NCBI RefSeq assembly: GCF_000974425.1
Contig: NZ_CP010429.1
Location: 3,968,001 to 4,032,000, forward strand
Direction of reading: 5' to 3'
Length of the DNA stretch: 64,000 nt
DNA from: Spirosoma radiotolerans
Lineage (GTDB): Bacteria; Bacteroidota; Bacteroidia; Cytophagales; Spirosomataceae
Made by a program: the position numbers and the translations under genes. The notes beneath the pieces were generated by a model that saw only the letters and a list, made by a program, of their open reading frames with translations, made no database searches and was not told where the DNA came from. Shown here one piece after another: positions 1-8,255 of the stretch; the first letter of the stretch is position 1; the number at the start of each line of letters is the position of its first letter.

Positions 1-974
1 TTCCCATCATGAACGACGGTGAACAAATTGGGAGGAGCCGGAATATCGCGGTCCCAGATGTCGTGGTGAATCGTTTGAAAATGCCAAAGCCGCTTGCCTG
101 TGGCCGCATCAAGGGCTATAAGGCTGTTGCCGAACAGATTCTGGCCGGGTCGGGTGCTGCCGTATAGATCGAAGGCGGCTGTTCCTGTGGGCACATAAAC
201 GATGCCCCGCTGCCGGTCGATGGCCATGCCCATCCAGTTGTTGGCTCCACCAAAGTTGCGGTACCCGTCTTTTGGCCAGGTGTCGGCTCCATACTCGCCG
301 GGGTGTGGAATGGTGTGGAACGTCCAGACGAGCCGCCCCGTATGAAGGTCGTAGGCGCGCACGTCGCCAGGCAGGGCCGGCGCAATCTCCGATACCCGGT
401 GGCCCATGATGAGCAAGTTCTTATACACTACGCCAGGTGTGTTGCTCACCACGTACTCGTCGGCTCCGGGGCGGGCGAGACCCTCTTTTAAATTAATTTT
501 ACCACCTTTCCCAAAACTAGCTACTGGTTTTCCTGTTCGGGCGTCGAGGGCGTAAAGCAGCGAGCCGTAAGCGAAGAAAATCCGGGCCTCCCGCCCATCG
601 GTCCAGTAGGTAACTCCCCGGCTATTCATGGCGAAAGTATCGTCGGTGAAGGCCGTTTTCCAAAGCTCCTTGCCCGTGGCGGCATCGAGTGCAAAGGCCT
701 GCGAACCGGCCGAAACACCGTAGAGTACGCCGTCAATGATGAGCGGGTTGCACTGAATCTGAGTGTCGTTTTTAAGTGTATCAACACCGCCCGACGCATA
801 TTCCCAAGCGACTTTTAAGCCTGCAACGTTACCGGAATTTAGCTGCGTGAGGGGCGAAAAATGGTTGCGATCGGGCCCGCCGTTGTATTCGGGCCAGTCG
901 GTGGTGGCGGGTTTTTCGGTCAGGCTGAGCAGGCCAACGGTCAGGAGTAAGGCTGGGTAGGCGAACCGTTTCAT
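1..974 (-). CDS. PQQ-dependent dehydrogenase (quinoprotein), N-terminal part, cut by window edge
   Basis: The gene runs off the left edge, so only about 324 N-terminal residues are visible. I translated it directly from the ATG at 974. It opens with a hydrophobic signal (MKRFAYPALLLTVGLLSL) followed by a PQQ beta-propeller with the recurring blade motif ALDAATGKELW, ALDARTGKPV and ALDAATGKRLWHFQ. The WPEYNGG start and the HHDIWDRD motif match the glucose/quinate/shikimate quinoprotein family, which oxidises sugars or alcohols in the periplasm using PQQ. There are no N-terminal transmembrane helices of the Gcd type, so a soluble periplasmic form is likely. The substrate cannot be assigned. The gene is single and points away from the thiol peroxidase. 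Confidence 0.85.
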   Translation of the reverse strand, partial: MKRFAYPALLLTVGLLSLTEKPATTDWPEYNGGPDRNHFSPLTQLNSGNVAGLKVAWEYASGGVDTLKNDTQIQCNPLIIDGVLYGVSAGSQAFALDAATGKELWKTAFTDDTFAMNSRGVTYWTDGREARIFFAYGSLLYALDARTGKPVASFGKGGKINLKEGLARPGADEYVVSNTPGVVYKNLLIMGHRVSEIAPALPGDVRAYDLHTGRLVWTFHTIPHPGEYGADTWPKDGYRNFGGANNWMGMAIDRQRGIVYVPTGTAAFDLYGSTRPGQNLFGNSLIALDAATGKRLWHFQTIHHDIWDRDIPAPPNLFTVVHDG

Positions 975-1112
975 AAGTAGGTTTGACGGAAAGTACACAT
1001 GAATGCAACGTTGCCGAATGTTACGCTGACCTCTCGGCTTAGGTGGCTCAGGGACACCAAAGAAACCGTTGGCGTTACCTTTTTATGGCCCGTATTATGT
1101 CAGGTCTGGCGC

Positions 1113-1706
1113 CTACTTGATAGCAGCAATAGCGGCAGAGTAATCAGGTTCCTGCCCTATTTCTGGTACTTGTTGTTCGTAGACAATTTTTCCTTCGGGA
1201 TTCACCACGATCACTGCACGACTTAACAGCCCTTTCATGGGACCATCGGCAATTTGTACACCGTAAGAATTTCCAAAATCAGTTCTGAAATCAGAAAGCA
1301 TCACTACATTTTTAATTCCCTCTGCACCACAAAAAGCTTTTTGCGCAAAAGGCAGATCTTTGGAAATACATAGCACAGTTGTGTTTTTTAGTCCAGCCGC
1401 ATCCTCATTAAATTTCCGTACCGATTTGGAGCAAACGCCTGTGTTCACACTTGGAAAAATATTCATGATTACATATTTGCCCTTATAATCGGCTAACGTT
1501 TTATCACTGAGGTCAACACCGGTCAATGTGAAATCTTTGACTGGTGTTCCTACAGCGGGTAGTTTACCGACGGTGTGAATTGTTTTGCCGCCCAGGGTAA
1601 TGGCACTGCCTGTCGTTTGGCCAAGCGAAATACCGGTAATGAACAGGCCAGCAAGTCCCATAAATAAGATGTTAAAGGCGCGTCTGGAGTTTTTGATACT
1701 AGTCAT
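1113..1706 (-). CDS. tpx: Thiol peroxidase (Tpx-type peroxiredoxin) with an N-terminal export signal
   Basis: The protein has 197 residues. From about residue 45 it follows atypical 2-Cys peroxiredoxins of the Tpx family: SVNTGVCSKSVRKFN carries the peroxidatic Cys92, Cys113 lies in VLCISKDLPFAQ, and Cys126 in FCGAEG. The spacings of 21 and 34 residues equal those of E. coli Tpx Cys61/82/95. It would reduce peroxides using thioredoxin-like donors. Unlike the usual cytoplasmic Tpx, residues 9-30 form a basic-hydrophobic leader ending ISLGQ, so the product is probably periplasmic or membrane-anchored. The start is the only upstream ATG in frame. It is monocistronic, with about 250 bp before the next gene. 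Confidence 0.93.
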   Translation of the reverse strand: MTSIKNSRRAFNILFMGLAGLFITGISLGQTTGSAITLGGKTIHTVGKLPAVGTPVKDFTLTGVDLSDKTLADYKGKYVIMNIFPSVNTGVCSKSVRKFNEDAAGLKNTTVLCISKDLPFAQKAFCGAEGIKNVVMLSDFRTDFGNSYGVQIADGPMKGLLSRAVIVVNPEGKIVYEQQVPEIGQEPDYSAAIAAIK

Positions 1707-1955
1707 AAGATGTACTACATTGATGTTGATTTCTCAAATGTGCAAAGAAAACATCAATAAAAATCAACAATAGGCACCGATACAAATTTTAAACACCCGA
1801 TTTACACGACCAACGGTGCAACGGTAACAGGGACCACCCACGCAATCAGTTGACTAACAACCAGAATGGATAACAGTTGTAAAATGGACAGGCAAAATCC
1901 AACGCAACTCCTATCAGTTCATAACCAGGAAAATCAGTATTAACGAGGAAAATAT

Positions 1956-2861
1956 ATGACTAAAAAGCGAATTTTTTTTACCGGGGGAGCGGGAAAAGCA
2001 GGTAAGCACGTCATTGCTTACCTGCTCGAGCAGGGACATAAAGTGATGAATGTAGACCTGAGGCCCTTGGATCACCCAGGGGTTGATAATCTGGTCGCGG
2101 ATATTACCGATTCCGGACAAATGTTCAATGCCATGAGTTCGTATACCGGGTTAGATGAATTAGAGCCTGGTACTGGCGTACCCAAATTTGATGCAGTCGT
2201 CCATTTTGCTGCCGTACCCAGGATCTTGATTAAACCGGATAATGAAACGTTTCGGATTAACACCACGGGTACCTACAATGTGATTGAAGCAGCCGTTAAA
2301 TTAGGCATTCGAAAGATTATTATTGCATCTTCAGAGACCACTTATGGGATCTGTTTTTCAGATGGCCAAACCAACCCTAATACCTTGCCACTGGAAGAGG
2401 ATTATGACGTTGATCCTATGGACAGCTACGGCTTATCGAAGGTGGTCAATGAACAAACGGCCCGTAGCTTCCAGCGACGGTCCGGATTTGATATTTATGC
2501 CCTTCGTATCGGCAATGTGATTGAACCGCACGAATACGCTGACTTGTTTCCCTCTTATTTGGCTCATCCTGAAGTACGTCGCCGGAATGCCTTCTGTTAC
2601 ATAGATGCGCGTGATTTAGGACAGATTGTGGATTTATGTTTGAAAAAAGAAGGCCTGGGTTATCAGATTTTCAATGCGGGAAACGACCAAAACGGGGCTA
2701 TTATTCCCAGTAAAGAACTAGCGGCAACGTTCTTTCCCGGTGTGCCCATTACGCGCGAATTGGGGGAACATGAAGCCTTGTTTTCCAATCGAAAAATCCG
2801 TGAAATACTGGGCTTTAGGGAACAACATAACTGGCAGAAATACGTGCAACAGGGGACGTGA
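1956..2861 (+). CDS. NAD(P)-dependent epimerase/dehydratase (extended SDR)
   Basis: The 301-residue protein has the Rossmann glycine motif TGGAGKAGK (G10, G13, G16) at its N-terminus, an acidic position after beta-2 (VDLRP) that suggests NAD preference, and the catalytic pair Tyr158/Lys162 in YGLSK. SSETTYG supplies the upstream Ser/Thr. This is the layout of extended SDR sugar-nucleotide epimerases or dehydratases. The substrate is not evident. A purine-rich stretch (CGAGGA) seven bases before the ATG at 1956 supports the start. It stands alone, with a hairpin directly after the stop at 2887-2934 and no sugar-biosynthesis neighbours. Confidence 0.88.
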   Translation: MTKKRIFFTGGAGKAGKHVIAYLLEQGHKVMNVDLRPLDHPGVDNLVADITDSGQMFNAMSSYTGLDELEPGTGVPKFDAVVHFAAVPRILIKPDNETFRINTTGTYNVIEAAVKLGIRKIIIASSETTYGICFSDGQTNPNTLPLEEDYDVDPMDSYGLSKVVNEQTARSFQRRSGFDIYALRIGNVIEPHEYADLFPSYLAHPEVRRRNAFCYIDARDLGQIVDLCLKKEGLGYQIFNAGNDQNGAIIPSKELAATFFPGVPITRELGEHEALFSNRKIREILGFREQHNWQKYVQQGT

Positions 2862-2886
2862 CGATGGGCTTTCCGGCTTCGGTAGC

Positions 2887-2934
2887 CCGTCTTTGTCAGG
2901 GGCTGATAAAACTTTCCGCCCCTTACAAAGACGG
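2887..2934 (+). terminator. Hairpin after the SDR gene
   Basis: A 10-bp perfect outer stem (CCGTCTTTGT with ACAAAGACGG), one C/T mismatch, then a 6-bp inner stem AGGGGC/GCCCCT enclose a 14-nt loop, 26 bases after the SDR stop codon. There is no strong T-tract, so it may be a processing or stability hairpin rather than a classical intrinsic terminator. Confidence 0.5.
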
Positions 2935-3352
2935 ACCAATACCTGCTAGGTAAAATTCAAGTATAGACGGGTGGAGCGCCTGTTGAACTCTGATCAAAGG
3001 ATTATCCTGAACCCATTAACATGAGCTATTAAAAGACAGAGTAAAAACTAACTTTCAGAGGATTACAAAAGGAAATAAAAGCAGGACGATTCAGCAAAGG
3101 GAAGTAAGTACCAGACTGAACATGAGTTCAGCTGATCTTGTCAGGCGCTGCTTTGGCGTGCTAAAGGTGGTACCCAAAAGCCATATCATAGTCAGCTTAA
3201 CGTTTGTCATCCAACTCTGCCTTAAAAAATCTCCAGCCAACTGTAGCAAGCCCAGTAGCGCCCTCACCTGACTGGCGGCCGTGATGTTCCCCATGCGTAG
3301 CAGCTACTTTTTGATGAGTAGGGTACGCTGTCTTTAAACACGGATCAACCCA
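2935..3352. other. Gene-poor stretch, no supported gene
   Basis: About 420 bases lie between the SDR hairpin and the orphan at 3353-3697. A 67-codon minus-strand reading frame (3091-3294) is hydrophobic and starts with ATG but matches nothing I recognise. It may be a remnant. No promoter box or repeat stands out. Confidence 0.4.
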
Positions 3353-3697
3353 TTAAGCGGCTTGCCGATCGCTAAATGAATAGGTATTCAGCTCGTTCAG
3401 CCCGCCAGTGCCTAATCCATAATCAACACAACTATCTGTAAACCAGCCAGTAAACAGCGTTTCCAGAAAATTCATCAAGCAAGGTTGCTCGCCAAGTGGG
3501 GTCATAACCACCGTCTCAAACCAGCTTACGGGAATCATCTGGGCGGCTTTACGATTCGAGTGACGGGGATAGCTTACAAATGCCTGTTGGCCATCAGGCG
3601 TCAGGAAGTGCACACAGATCTGCTGCGGGGTATCCACGAAAGTAGGATACGTAAATTCATATAAACCAGGTGAGGCCCAAGTAGAAGGTAGAGTCAT
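3353..3697 (-). CDS. Hypothetical protein, 114 residues
   Basis: I do not recognise this protein. It starts at an ATG (3697) and is a soluble, mixed alpha/beta-looking sequence rich in aromatic residues and proline (PGLYEFTYPTF, MIPVSWFETVVM, LFTGWFTDSCVDYG), with no signal peptide or membrane segment. Amino-acid composition looks like a real protein, and the frame stays open in otherwise low-coding DNA. The DNA upstream (3700-4180) is clearly AT-richer than the rest of the window. It has no operon partner. It could be a lineage-specific or recently acquired gene. Confidence 0.45.
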   Translation of the reverse strand: MTLPSTWASPGLYEFTYPTFVDTPQQICVHFLTPDGQQAFVSYPRHSNRKAAQMIPVSWFETVVMTPLGEQPCLMNFLETLFTGWFTDSCVDYGLGTGGLNELNTYSFSDRQAA

Positions 3698-4180
3698 CGA
3701 AGGAGTCTATTTGATACGATTGATCCGCGTACATGTACTTAGAGGTAAGTAAGTATATATACTTAGTTGGCGCAATATATAACTGATATATCATATAAAC
3801 TACTAATTGTTTCAAATAATTAAGACCGTCTTTCTTGCTCTTTAATAACCGCAAGGAGTATTCTTATTACCATCCGATAGCCTCTATACCAACAAGCTAC
3901 TCATAAAAACTTGTCAGTCGACACGGCTTGTCCCGCGAAAGAGTGTACTATACGTAGCTTGGAACAGTTCAAGTTTGGCTTATTCGGTCGAATCGGTACT
4001 TCAAGTAGGAAGAAAGTAAGCTATTCAAGCTAGATGCAGGGAAATCACAATAAAATGTGTTACCTTTTTTTTATATCGGTAACACTATTAATTTAGTGCG
4101 ATTTTGTCGCTTGCGTTATAGACAAGAAACAGGCCAATCGACTTTCTTTTTATTCTTCATTATACAATTATTACAATGTT
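3698..4180. other. AT-rich intergenic region upstream of the BLUF gene
   Basis: This 480-bp stretch is visibly AT-richer than its surroundings and has no convincing reading frame. The minus-strand frame at 3657-3854 overlaps the orphan out of frame and encodes a Tyr/Ile-rich string typical of spurious translation. It must contain the promoters for the orphan (minus) and the BLUF gene (plus), but no clear box could be fixed. Confidence 0.5.
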
Positions 4181-4603
4181 ATGGAATACTGTATTGTCTA
4201 CCTGAGTTCCTCAAAAGGTTTACTGTCTGACCAAGACTTAGCTCGCATCCTCAAGCAAAGTCAACAGAATAATCGTGCTTTAGACATTACGGGCATTTTG
4301 CTTTACTTCAATGGTAGCATCATTCAAGTGCTGGAAGGATCAGAAGAGCGCGTAAAAGGGTTATATGAAGTTATTAGCCGGGATCCTCAGCATTCACACG
4401 TGATCAAGTTGTATAGCTACCCCATTGAACAGCGATCGTTTTCGGATTGGTCAATGGGCTACAAAACAATAAACGCCAATGAGTTGGCTCATTTAAAGGA
4501 TAAGCTTTCGTTCATAGACCAGCCATTCTCCTCCCTATCCAGAGAGGAGAATGCGATTCTGGCCCTGGTACAAATCTTTTATGAGAACAATTACCGGAAC
4601 TAA
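4181..4603 (+). CDS. BLUF-domain blue-light sensor
   Basis: The 140-residue protein is almost wholly one BLUF domain, which binds FAD and senses blue light by a rearranged hydrogen-bond network. All key residues are visible: Tyr7 (IVYLSSS), Asn31 (NNRALDITG), Gln49 (GSIIQVLEG), and Trp90/Met92 in FSDWSMGY. After about residue 100 there is only a short helical tail of about 40 residues, so it is a stand-alone short BLUF protein like Slr1694/PixD or BlrB, with no EAL or cyclase output domain. It would signal through a protein partner, but none is encoded next to it. It is followed by a hairpin terminator. Confidence 0.95.
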   Translation: MEYCIVYLSSSKGLLSDQDLARILKQSQQNNRALDITGILLYFNGSIIQVLEGSEERVKGLYEVISRDPQHSHVIKLYSYPIEQRSFSDWSMGYKTINANELAHLKDKLSFIDQPFSSLSREENAILALVQIFYENNYRN

Positions 4604-4620
4604 GGCTACGAGGAAGTCCA

Positions 4621-4658
4621 AGCAAAAAAGGAAGGTTACAGCTACCGTCCTTTTTGCT
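4621..4658 (+). terminator. Intrinsic terminator after the BLUF gene
   Basis: AGCAAAAAAGGA (4621-4632) pairs with TCCTTTTTGCT (4648-4658) with one bulged A. An inner GGT/ACC pair shortens the loop, and the T5 run is in the descending arm. It begins 17 bases after the BLUF stop. Confidence 0.6.
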
Positions 4659-4911
4659 CGAGCGACTATGTTTCAACTCGGTCTTCGTAGGCGACAGAGT
4701 AGAGTTGACAGATATAGCCCTAACTATCCGGGCACAAAACTTAGTCAGCTTCGTGCACATTGACTTAGGGAAGCCCACAGCCCCTCATTAAGTGTGGAGA
4801 AACTTTCCATGACGACTCGGTTTGATTCATCACATAAACCTATAGAAGTACAACAGCCGCCACAACTTTACAATTGATCTTGTTTCAACCGGAAATGATG
4901 AAACAACAAAA
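4659..4911. other. Intergenic stretch with nothing recognised
   Basis: Between the BLUF terminator and the tRNA terminator there are about 250 bases with no supported gene. Reading frames here are short and overlap on both strands. Confidence 0.5.
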
Positions 4912-4939
4912 AAGCACTTACCATTGCTGATAAGTGCTT
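4912..4939 (-). terminator. Intrinsic terminator of the tRNA transcript
   Basis: On the minus strand a 9-bp perfect stem AAGCACTTA/TAAGTGCTT with a 10-nt loop is followed by TTTTTTGTTG. It starts 11 bases beyond the 3' end of tRNA-Pro, fitting a terminator for the tRNA-Ser/tRNA-Pro transcript. Confidence 0.75.
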
Positions 4940-4950
4940 GATTTTAAATG

Positions 4951-5024
4951 TCGGGGTGGCAGGATTCGAACCTACGACCTCCTGCTCCCAAAGCAGGCGC
5001 GATACCGGGCTACGCTACACCCCG
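4951..5024 (-). tRNA. tRNA-Pro (anticodon TGG)
   Basis: The acceptor stem CGGGGTG/CACCCCG with discriminator A closes a 74-nt cloverleaf. The anticodon arm CCTGC-TTTGGGA-GCAGG gives TGG, reading CCA and probably other Pro codons. The T-arm carries GGTTCGAATCC. No CCA is encoded. It lies 21 bases downstream of tRNA-Ser on the same strand. Confidence 0.97.
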
Positions 5025-5045
5025 AAGAGGTACTCATTCACTCAG

Positions 5046-5132
5046 CGGAGAGAGAGGGATTCGAACCCTCGGTACCGTTACCAGTACGACAGTTTAGCAA
5101 ACTGTTCCTTTCGGCCACTCAGGCATCTCTCC
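5046..5132 (-). tRNA. tRNA-Ser (anticodon GCT)
   Basis: The acceptor stem GGAGAGA/TCTCTCC with discriminator G closes an 87-nt class II tRNA. The anticodon arm ACAGT-TTGCTAA-ACTGT gives GCT, reading AGC/AGT. The long variable arm (GTACTGGTAACGGTAC) is as expected for Ser, and the T-arm is GGGTTCGAATCCC. It is first in the two-tRNA transcript. Confidence 0.97.
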
Positions 5133-5299
5133 GAAGCCAATCAATTTCTTCCTGATTGATTGGGACACAAAGGTAAGGCAAGATTTCGTTCTCAGCAAGA
5201 GGCAACCCAAAAAATCTTTTTTAAATCGCTAATTTCGCCCTTCCTGACGATAATTCCGGTTGAGCGATTTAGCTCATCATCAGGCCGATACTCTCCCAA

Positions 5300-6262
5300 A
5301 TGAACTGGCTTTATTCATTTTCCAGCACCGAATTTATTTTTATTGGCCTCTTTATTGGCCTCTATACACTATACATCTGGCGCACATTTCGGCTGGCTCG
5401 TCAACTAAATACAGCAGCCTGGGGTGTAGTACCCAAGTTTTTTCTGCGCGGCATTTATTTGACGCTATTAATTATTGTCCTGTTGGGCCCTTCCTTTGGC
5501 GAAGCCGAAGATAATCTGCTAACCAGTGGCCACGATACGTTTTTACTCGTCGATATTTCCCGTTCCATGGATGCGGGGGATGTCGTTCCCACGCGGCTTG
5601 AACGGGTCAAATACGATATTCAGCAGTTGTGCGATACCCTGCCTGCCGACCGGTTCGGGCTGATTATGGCCACTCAGGAATCATTCGTGCTGTCGCCCCT
5701 AACGGCCGATCATGATGCGCTTAAACAACTCATGCGCGAGGTGCACACGAGTGCTTCGCTTACTGGTGGCACCGACTTATGTAACGCCATTGAGCTAGCT
5801 CGACAAAAACTCCTCACCGATTCGTCGACCTATCAAAGCGTCCGCGCCATTGTTCTCTTTAGTGATGGTGAGAATTTCGGCCCCTGCGAACGCAGCGAAC
5901 TGGCCCGCCTGCGGTCATTTGGTCTGCCGCTGATTACCGTTGGGGTGGGCACCGAAACGGGCGCATCGATTAAAGCGGGGCGGGATTTCGTGCGCGACGA
6001 TAATCATCAGATTGTTCGAAGCCGGCTTAACCGATCATTTTTACAGGAACTTGCCCGCGATGGCCGGGGGCAATACATTGAAGCCGATCCGAATGGACTC
6101 TACGTAAACGAACTGGCAGGCGTTTTACGTTCGCTAAAAGGGCGGGTCATCGACCAGCATCGTGTGGCCGTATCAACAAATAAGTATTATTATTTTCTGA
6201 TAGCCGCACTGGTATTCATGGCACTTGATCTAATTGTGACCATCCGAACGTTTAGATTGTGA
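5300..6262 (+). CDS. BatB-like VWA-domain membrane protein
   Basis: The 320-residue protein has two N-terminal membrane segments (about 10-27 and 48-65), a von Willebrand A domain (about 78-270) with a complete MIDAS (DISRSM at 85-90, TGGTD, FSDGEN), and a C-terminal membrane helix (about 297-315). This is the plan of BatA/BatB proteins of the aerotolerance (Bat) locus in Bacteroidota, whose exact role is unresolved. The next gene is a TPR protein of the BatC type, which supports the call. MoxR, DUF58, BatD and BatE partners are absent here, so the locus is split or reduced. ATG at 5300 is chosen because the transmembrane segment begins right after it. Confidence 0.85.
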   Translation: MNWLYSFSSTEFIFIGLFIGLYTLYIWRTFRLARQLNTAAWGVVPKFFLRGIYLTLLIIVLLGPSFGEAEDNLLTSGHDTFLLVDISRSMDAGDVVPTRLERVKYDIQQLCDTLPADRFGLIMATQESFVLSPLTADHDALKQLMREVHTSASLTGGTDLCNAIELARQKLLTDSSTYQSVRAIVLFSDGENFGPCERSELARLRSFGLPLITVGVGTETGASIKAGRDFVRDDNHQIVRSRLNRSFLQELARDGRGQYIEADPNGLYVNELAGVLRSLKGRVIDQHRVAVSTNKYYYFLIAALVFMALDLIVTIRTFRL

Positions 6263-6283
6263 GTTGGTATCCCTATTTCGCCT

Positions 6284-6291
6284 TATTTTTG
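6284..6291 (+). promoter_or_regulatory. Possible -7 box for the TPR gene
   Basis: TATTTTTG fits the Bacteroidota -7 consensus TAnnTTTG and lies 22 bases before the ATG at 6313. A GTTG that could act as the -33 element ends 17 bases earlier. It overlaps the gap after batB, so the TPR gene may have its own start as well as read-through. Confidence 0.3.
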
Positions 6292-6312
6292 CCAGCCATC
6301 TGTTAACACCTG

Positions 6313-7005
6313 ATGATTTACCTGTTCATGACCGCCTGGCTGCTCTGGAGCGAATTAGTGCCGGTGAGTCCGATTTCCCGAAACAATCAAATGCGCCAGG
6401 AAGCCCAGGCCGCTTATGAGGCAGGCCAGTATGTCCATGCGCTATCGTTATACGCTACGCTAAGCCGCACGACAACCACCATTGATCCGGCCGTACGATT
6501 GAATCTGGGTCACACCTTTTTTAAGCTAAATCAATTCACAAAAGCGAAGCCTCAGTACGAAACGTTACTTCAGTCAGACCGGCCCGATTTACGCACGGCA
6601 GCGGCTACCCAGTTAGGCGTTATTGCCTGTTTGGAGCATGACAGCGCAACGGCCTTGTCGTTGTTTCGGCAAGCCCTGCTCGAAAACGCGGACAACGAAT
6701 CAGCCCGCTACAACTTTGAACTTGTAAAGAAATACTACTCTGGCAAAAAGCCAGCCCCAACCGCGAAACCAAAAGCGGCTGACAAAAAACCGAAGCAGGT
6801 TGATAAACCGCGTCCGGCAGGTGGGCAGCAGGTAGAGCGGTCAGCGCGGCAGGATGAACTATTGCGCCGGTTTCAGCGCCTGAATCTGAATGAAGAACAA
6901 GCCCTTCAGCTCCTCGATGCGATGCAGGGCGACGATCTGCCGTATGCATTAACGCGCTCCGCCCGACGATCAACAAAACCAGCCAACACCGGGAACCGGT
7001 GGTAG
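6313..7005 (+). CDS. BatC-like tetratricopeptide repeat protein
   Basis: The 230-residue protein starts with a short hydrophobic segment (MIYLFMTAWLLWSELV) that should export or anchor it, then has about three TPR units (about residues 30-140, with AYEAGQYVHALSLYATL and LFRQALLENADNESARYNFELV). A Lys/Pro-rich linker (about 145-175) leads to a short conserved helix LLRRFQRLNLNEEQALQLLDAM. This end is typical of BatC proteins, which pair with BatB. It is 50 bases downstream of the BatB-like gene and probably cotranscribed. It is presumed to be a periplasmic scaffold; function unproven. Confidence 0.8.
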   Translation: MIYLFMTAWLLWSELVPVSPISRNNQMRQEAQAAYEAGQYVHALSLYATLSRTTTTIDPAVRLNLGHTFFKLNQFTKAKPQYETLLQSDRPDLRTAAATQLGVIACLEHDSATALSLFRQALLENADNESARYNFELVKKYYSGKKPAPTAKPKAADKKPKQVDKPRPAGGQQVERSARQDELLRRFQRLNLNEEQALQLLDAMQGDDLPYALTRSARRSTKPANTGNRW

Positions 7006-7027
7006 GTATTCGTGTTACTACTATACT

Positions 7028-8203
7028 ATGAACGAAGTCGTAATTGTTTCTGCTGTTCGAACACCCATTGGGAGTTTCGGGGGCGTTCTGTCAACCTTAT
7101 CGGCGACTGATCTGGGGGCTGCGGCCATTCGGGGGGCGCTTAGCCGCGCAGGCGTTCAGCCTGATCAGATTCAGGAGGTTTACATGGGTAATGTGGTATC
7201 GGCCAATGTTGGGCAGGCGCCCGCCAAACAGGCCGCTTTGAAAGCAGGATTGCCTGCCACGATTCCGTGTACAACCATCAACAAAGTTTGTGCATCGGGT
7301 ACGAAAGCGATCATGCTGGCCGCTCAGGCTATTCAGTTAGGACAAGCGGATGTGATTGTGGCAGGCGGCATGGAGAGCATGTCCAATACGCCTTATTATG
7401 TTCCCAAAGCTCGTTTTGGCTATAAATATGGTAATGCTGAATTAGTGGATGGATTGGCCCGCGATGGGCTGGTGGACGTATACGATCAGTGTGCGATGGG
7501 CGTTTTTGCCGACAAAACGGCCGAGGCCTACGGCATCAGTCGGGAAGAGCAGGATGCGTATACTGTGCAATCCTACCGCCGGTCAGAAGCCAGCACGGAA
7601 AGCGGTCGGTTTAGCGCCGAAATCGTGCCTATCGAAATAGCCGGACGAAAGGGCAACGTGACGGTGAGCGAAGATGAAGAATATAAGAACGTCATCTACG
7701 ACAAAATTCCAACGCTAAAGGCCGCTTTCACGCCTAATGGCACCGTTACCCCCGCTAGCTCCTCACCGATTAGCGACGGAGCGTCAGCGCTGGTTGTCAT
7801 GAGTCGGCGAAAGGCGGATGAACTAGGCTTGACCCCACAGGCCCGGATTTTAGCCTATGCGGATGCCGAACAGGAACCTCAGTGGTTTACGACGGCACCA
7901 ACCAAAGCCGTCCCCCTGGCGCTGCAACGGGCCGGATTGACGGCTAATGACATTGACTTTTTTGAAATAAACGAGGCATTCTCCGTTGTTCCCCTTACGT
8001 TTAGTAAAGTACTGGAGATTCCGCAAACAAAGCTGAATGTATCGGGTGGAGCCGTTTCCATAGGACATCCGCTGGGTGCATCGGGCGCTCGTATCGTAAC
8101 AACCCTCACCAACGTGCTGCACCAAAACGGCGGTCGCTATGGGGCCGTTGGTATTTGCAATGGCGGTGGCGGGGCGTCGGCAATCGTGATTGAAAAATTG
8201 TAA
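7028..8203 (+). CDS. Acetyl-CoA C-acetyltransferase (thiolase II)
   Basis: At 391 residues it has normal biosynthetic thiolase length. All catalytic residues are present: nucleophile Cys88 (NKVCASGTKA), His347 (GHPLGASGAR) and Cys377 (GICNGGGGASA), plus NEAF. It condenses two acetyl-CoA to acetoacetyl-CoA or runs in reverse in the cytoplasm. It lies 22 bases after the BatC-like gene and 52 before purC, which suggests co-transcription without an obvious functional link. Whether it serves degradation or synthesis cannot be told from the sequence. Confidence 0.95.
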   Translation: MNEVVIVSAVRTPIGSFGGVLSTLSATDLGAAAIRGALSRAGVQPDQIQEVYMGNVVSANVGQAPAKQAALKAGLPATIPCTTINKVCASGTKAIMLAAQAIQLGQADVIVAGGMESMSNTPYYVPKARFGYKYGNAELVDGLARDGLVDVYDQCAMGVFADKTAEAYGISREEQDAYTVQSYRRSEASTESGRFSAEIVPIEIAGRKGNVTVSEDEEYKNVIYDKIPTLKAAFTPNGTVTPASSSPISDGASALVVMSRRKADELGLTPQARILAYADAEQEPQWFTTAPTKAVPLALQRAGLTANDIDFFEINEAFSVVPLTFSKVLEIPQTKLNVSGGAVSIGHPLGASGARIVTTLTNVLHQNGGRYGAVGICNGGGGASAIVIEKL

Positions 8204-8255
8204 AGAGCCAACGTGGACCGGCCTTGCGCTATCTGTCCAAACTTAATGTAATTAG

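Noticed and set aside
3091-3294. 67-codon minus-strand frame, hydrophobic
   Set aside because: It has no recognisable motif, no operon partner and no supporting promoter; left as unassigned sequence rather than a gene.
4934-5159. Two overlapping 73-codon frames reading RIRTYDLLLPKQARY and EREGFEPSVPL
   Set aside because: They are translations across the two tRNA genes. Such strings are a well-known annotation artefact of tRNA sequence.
5300-7005. A full Bat aerotolerance operon
   Set aside because: Only BatB- and BatC-like genes are present; no MoxR, DUF58, BatD or BatE gene is adjacent, so a complete operon cannot be claimed.
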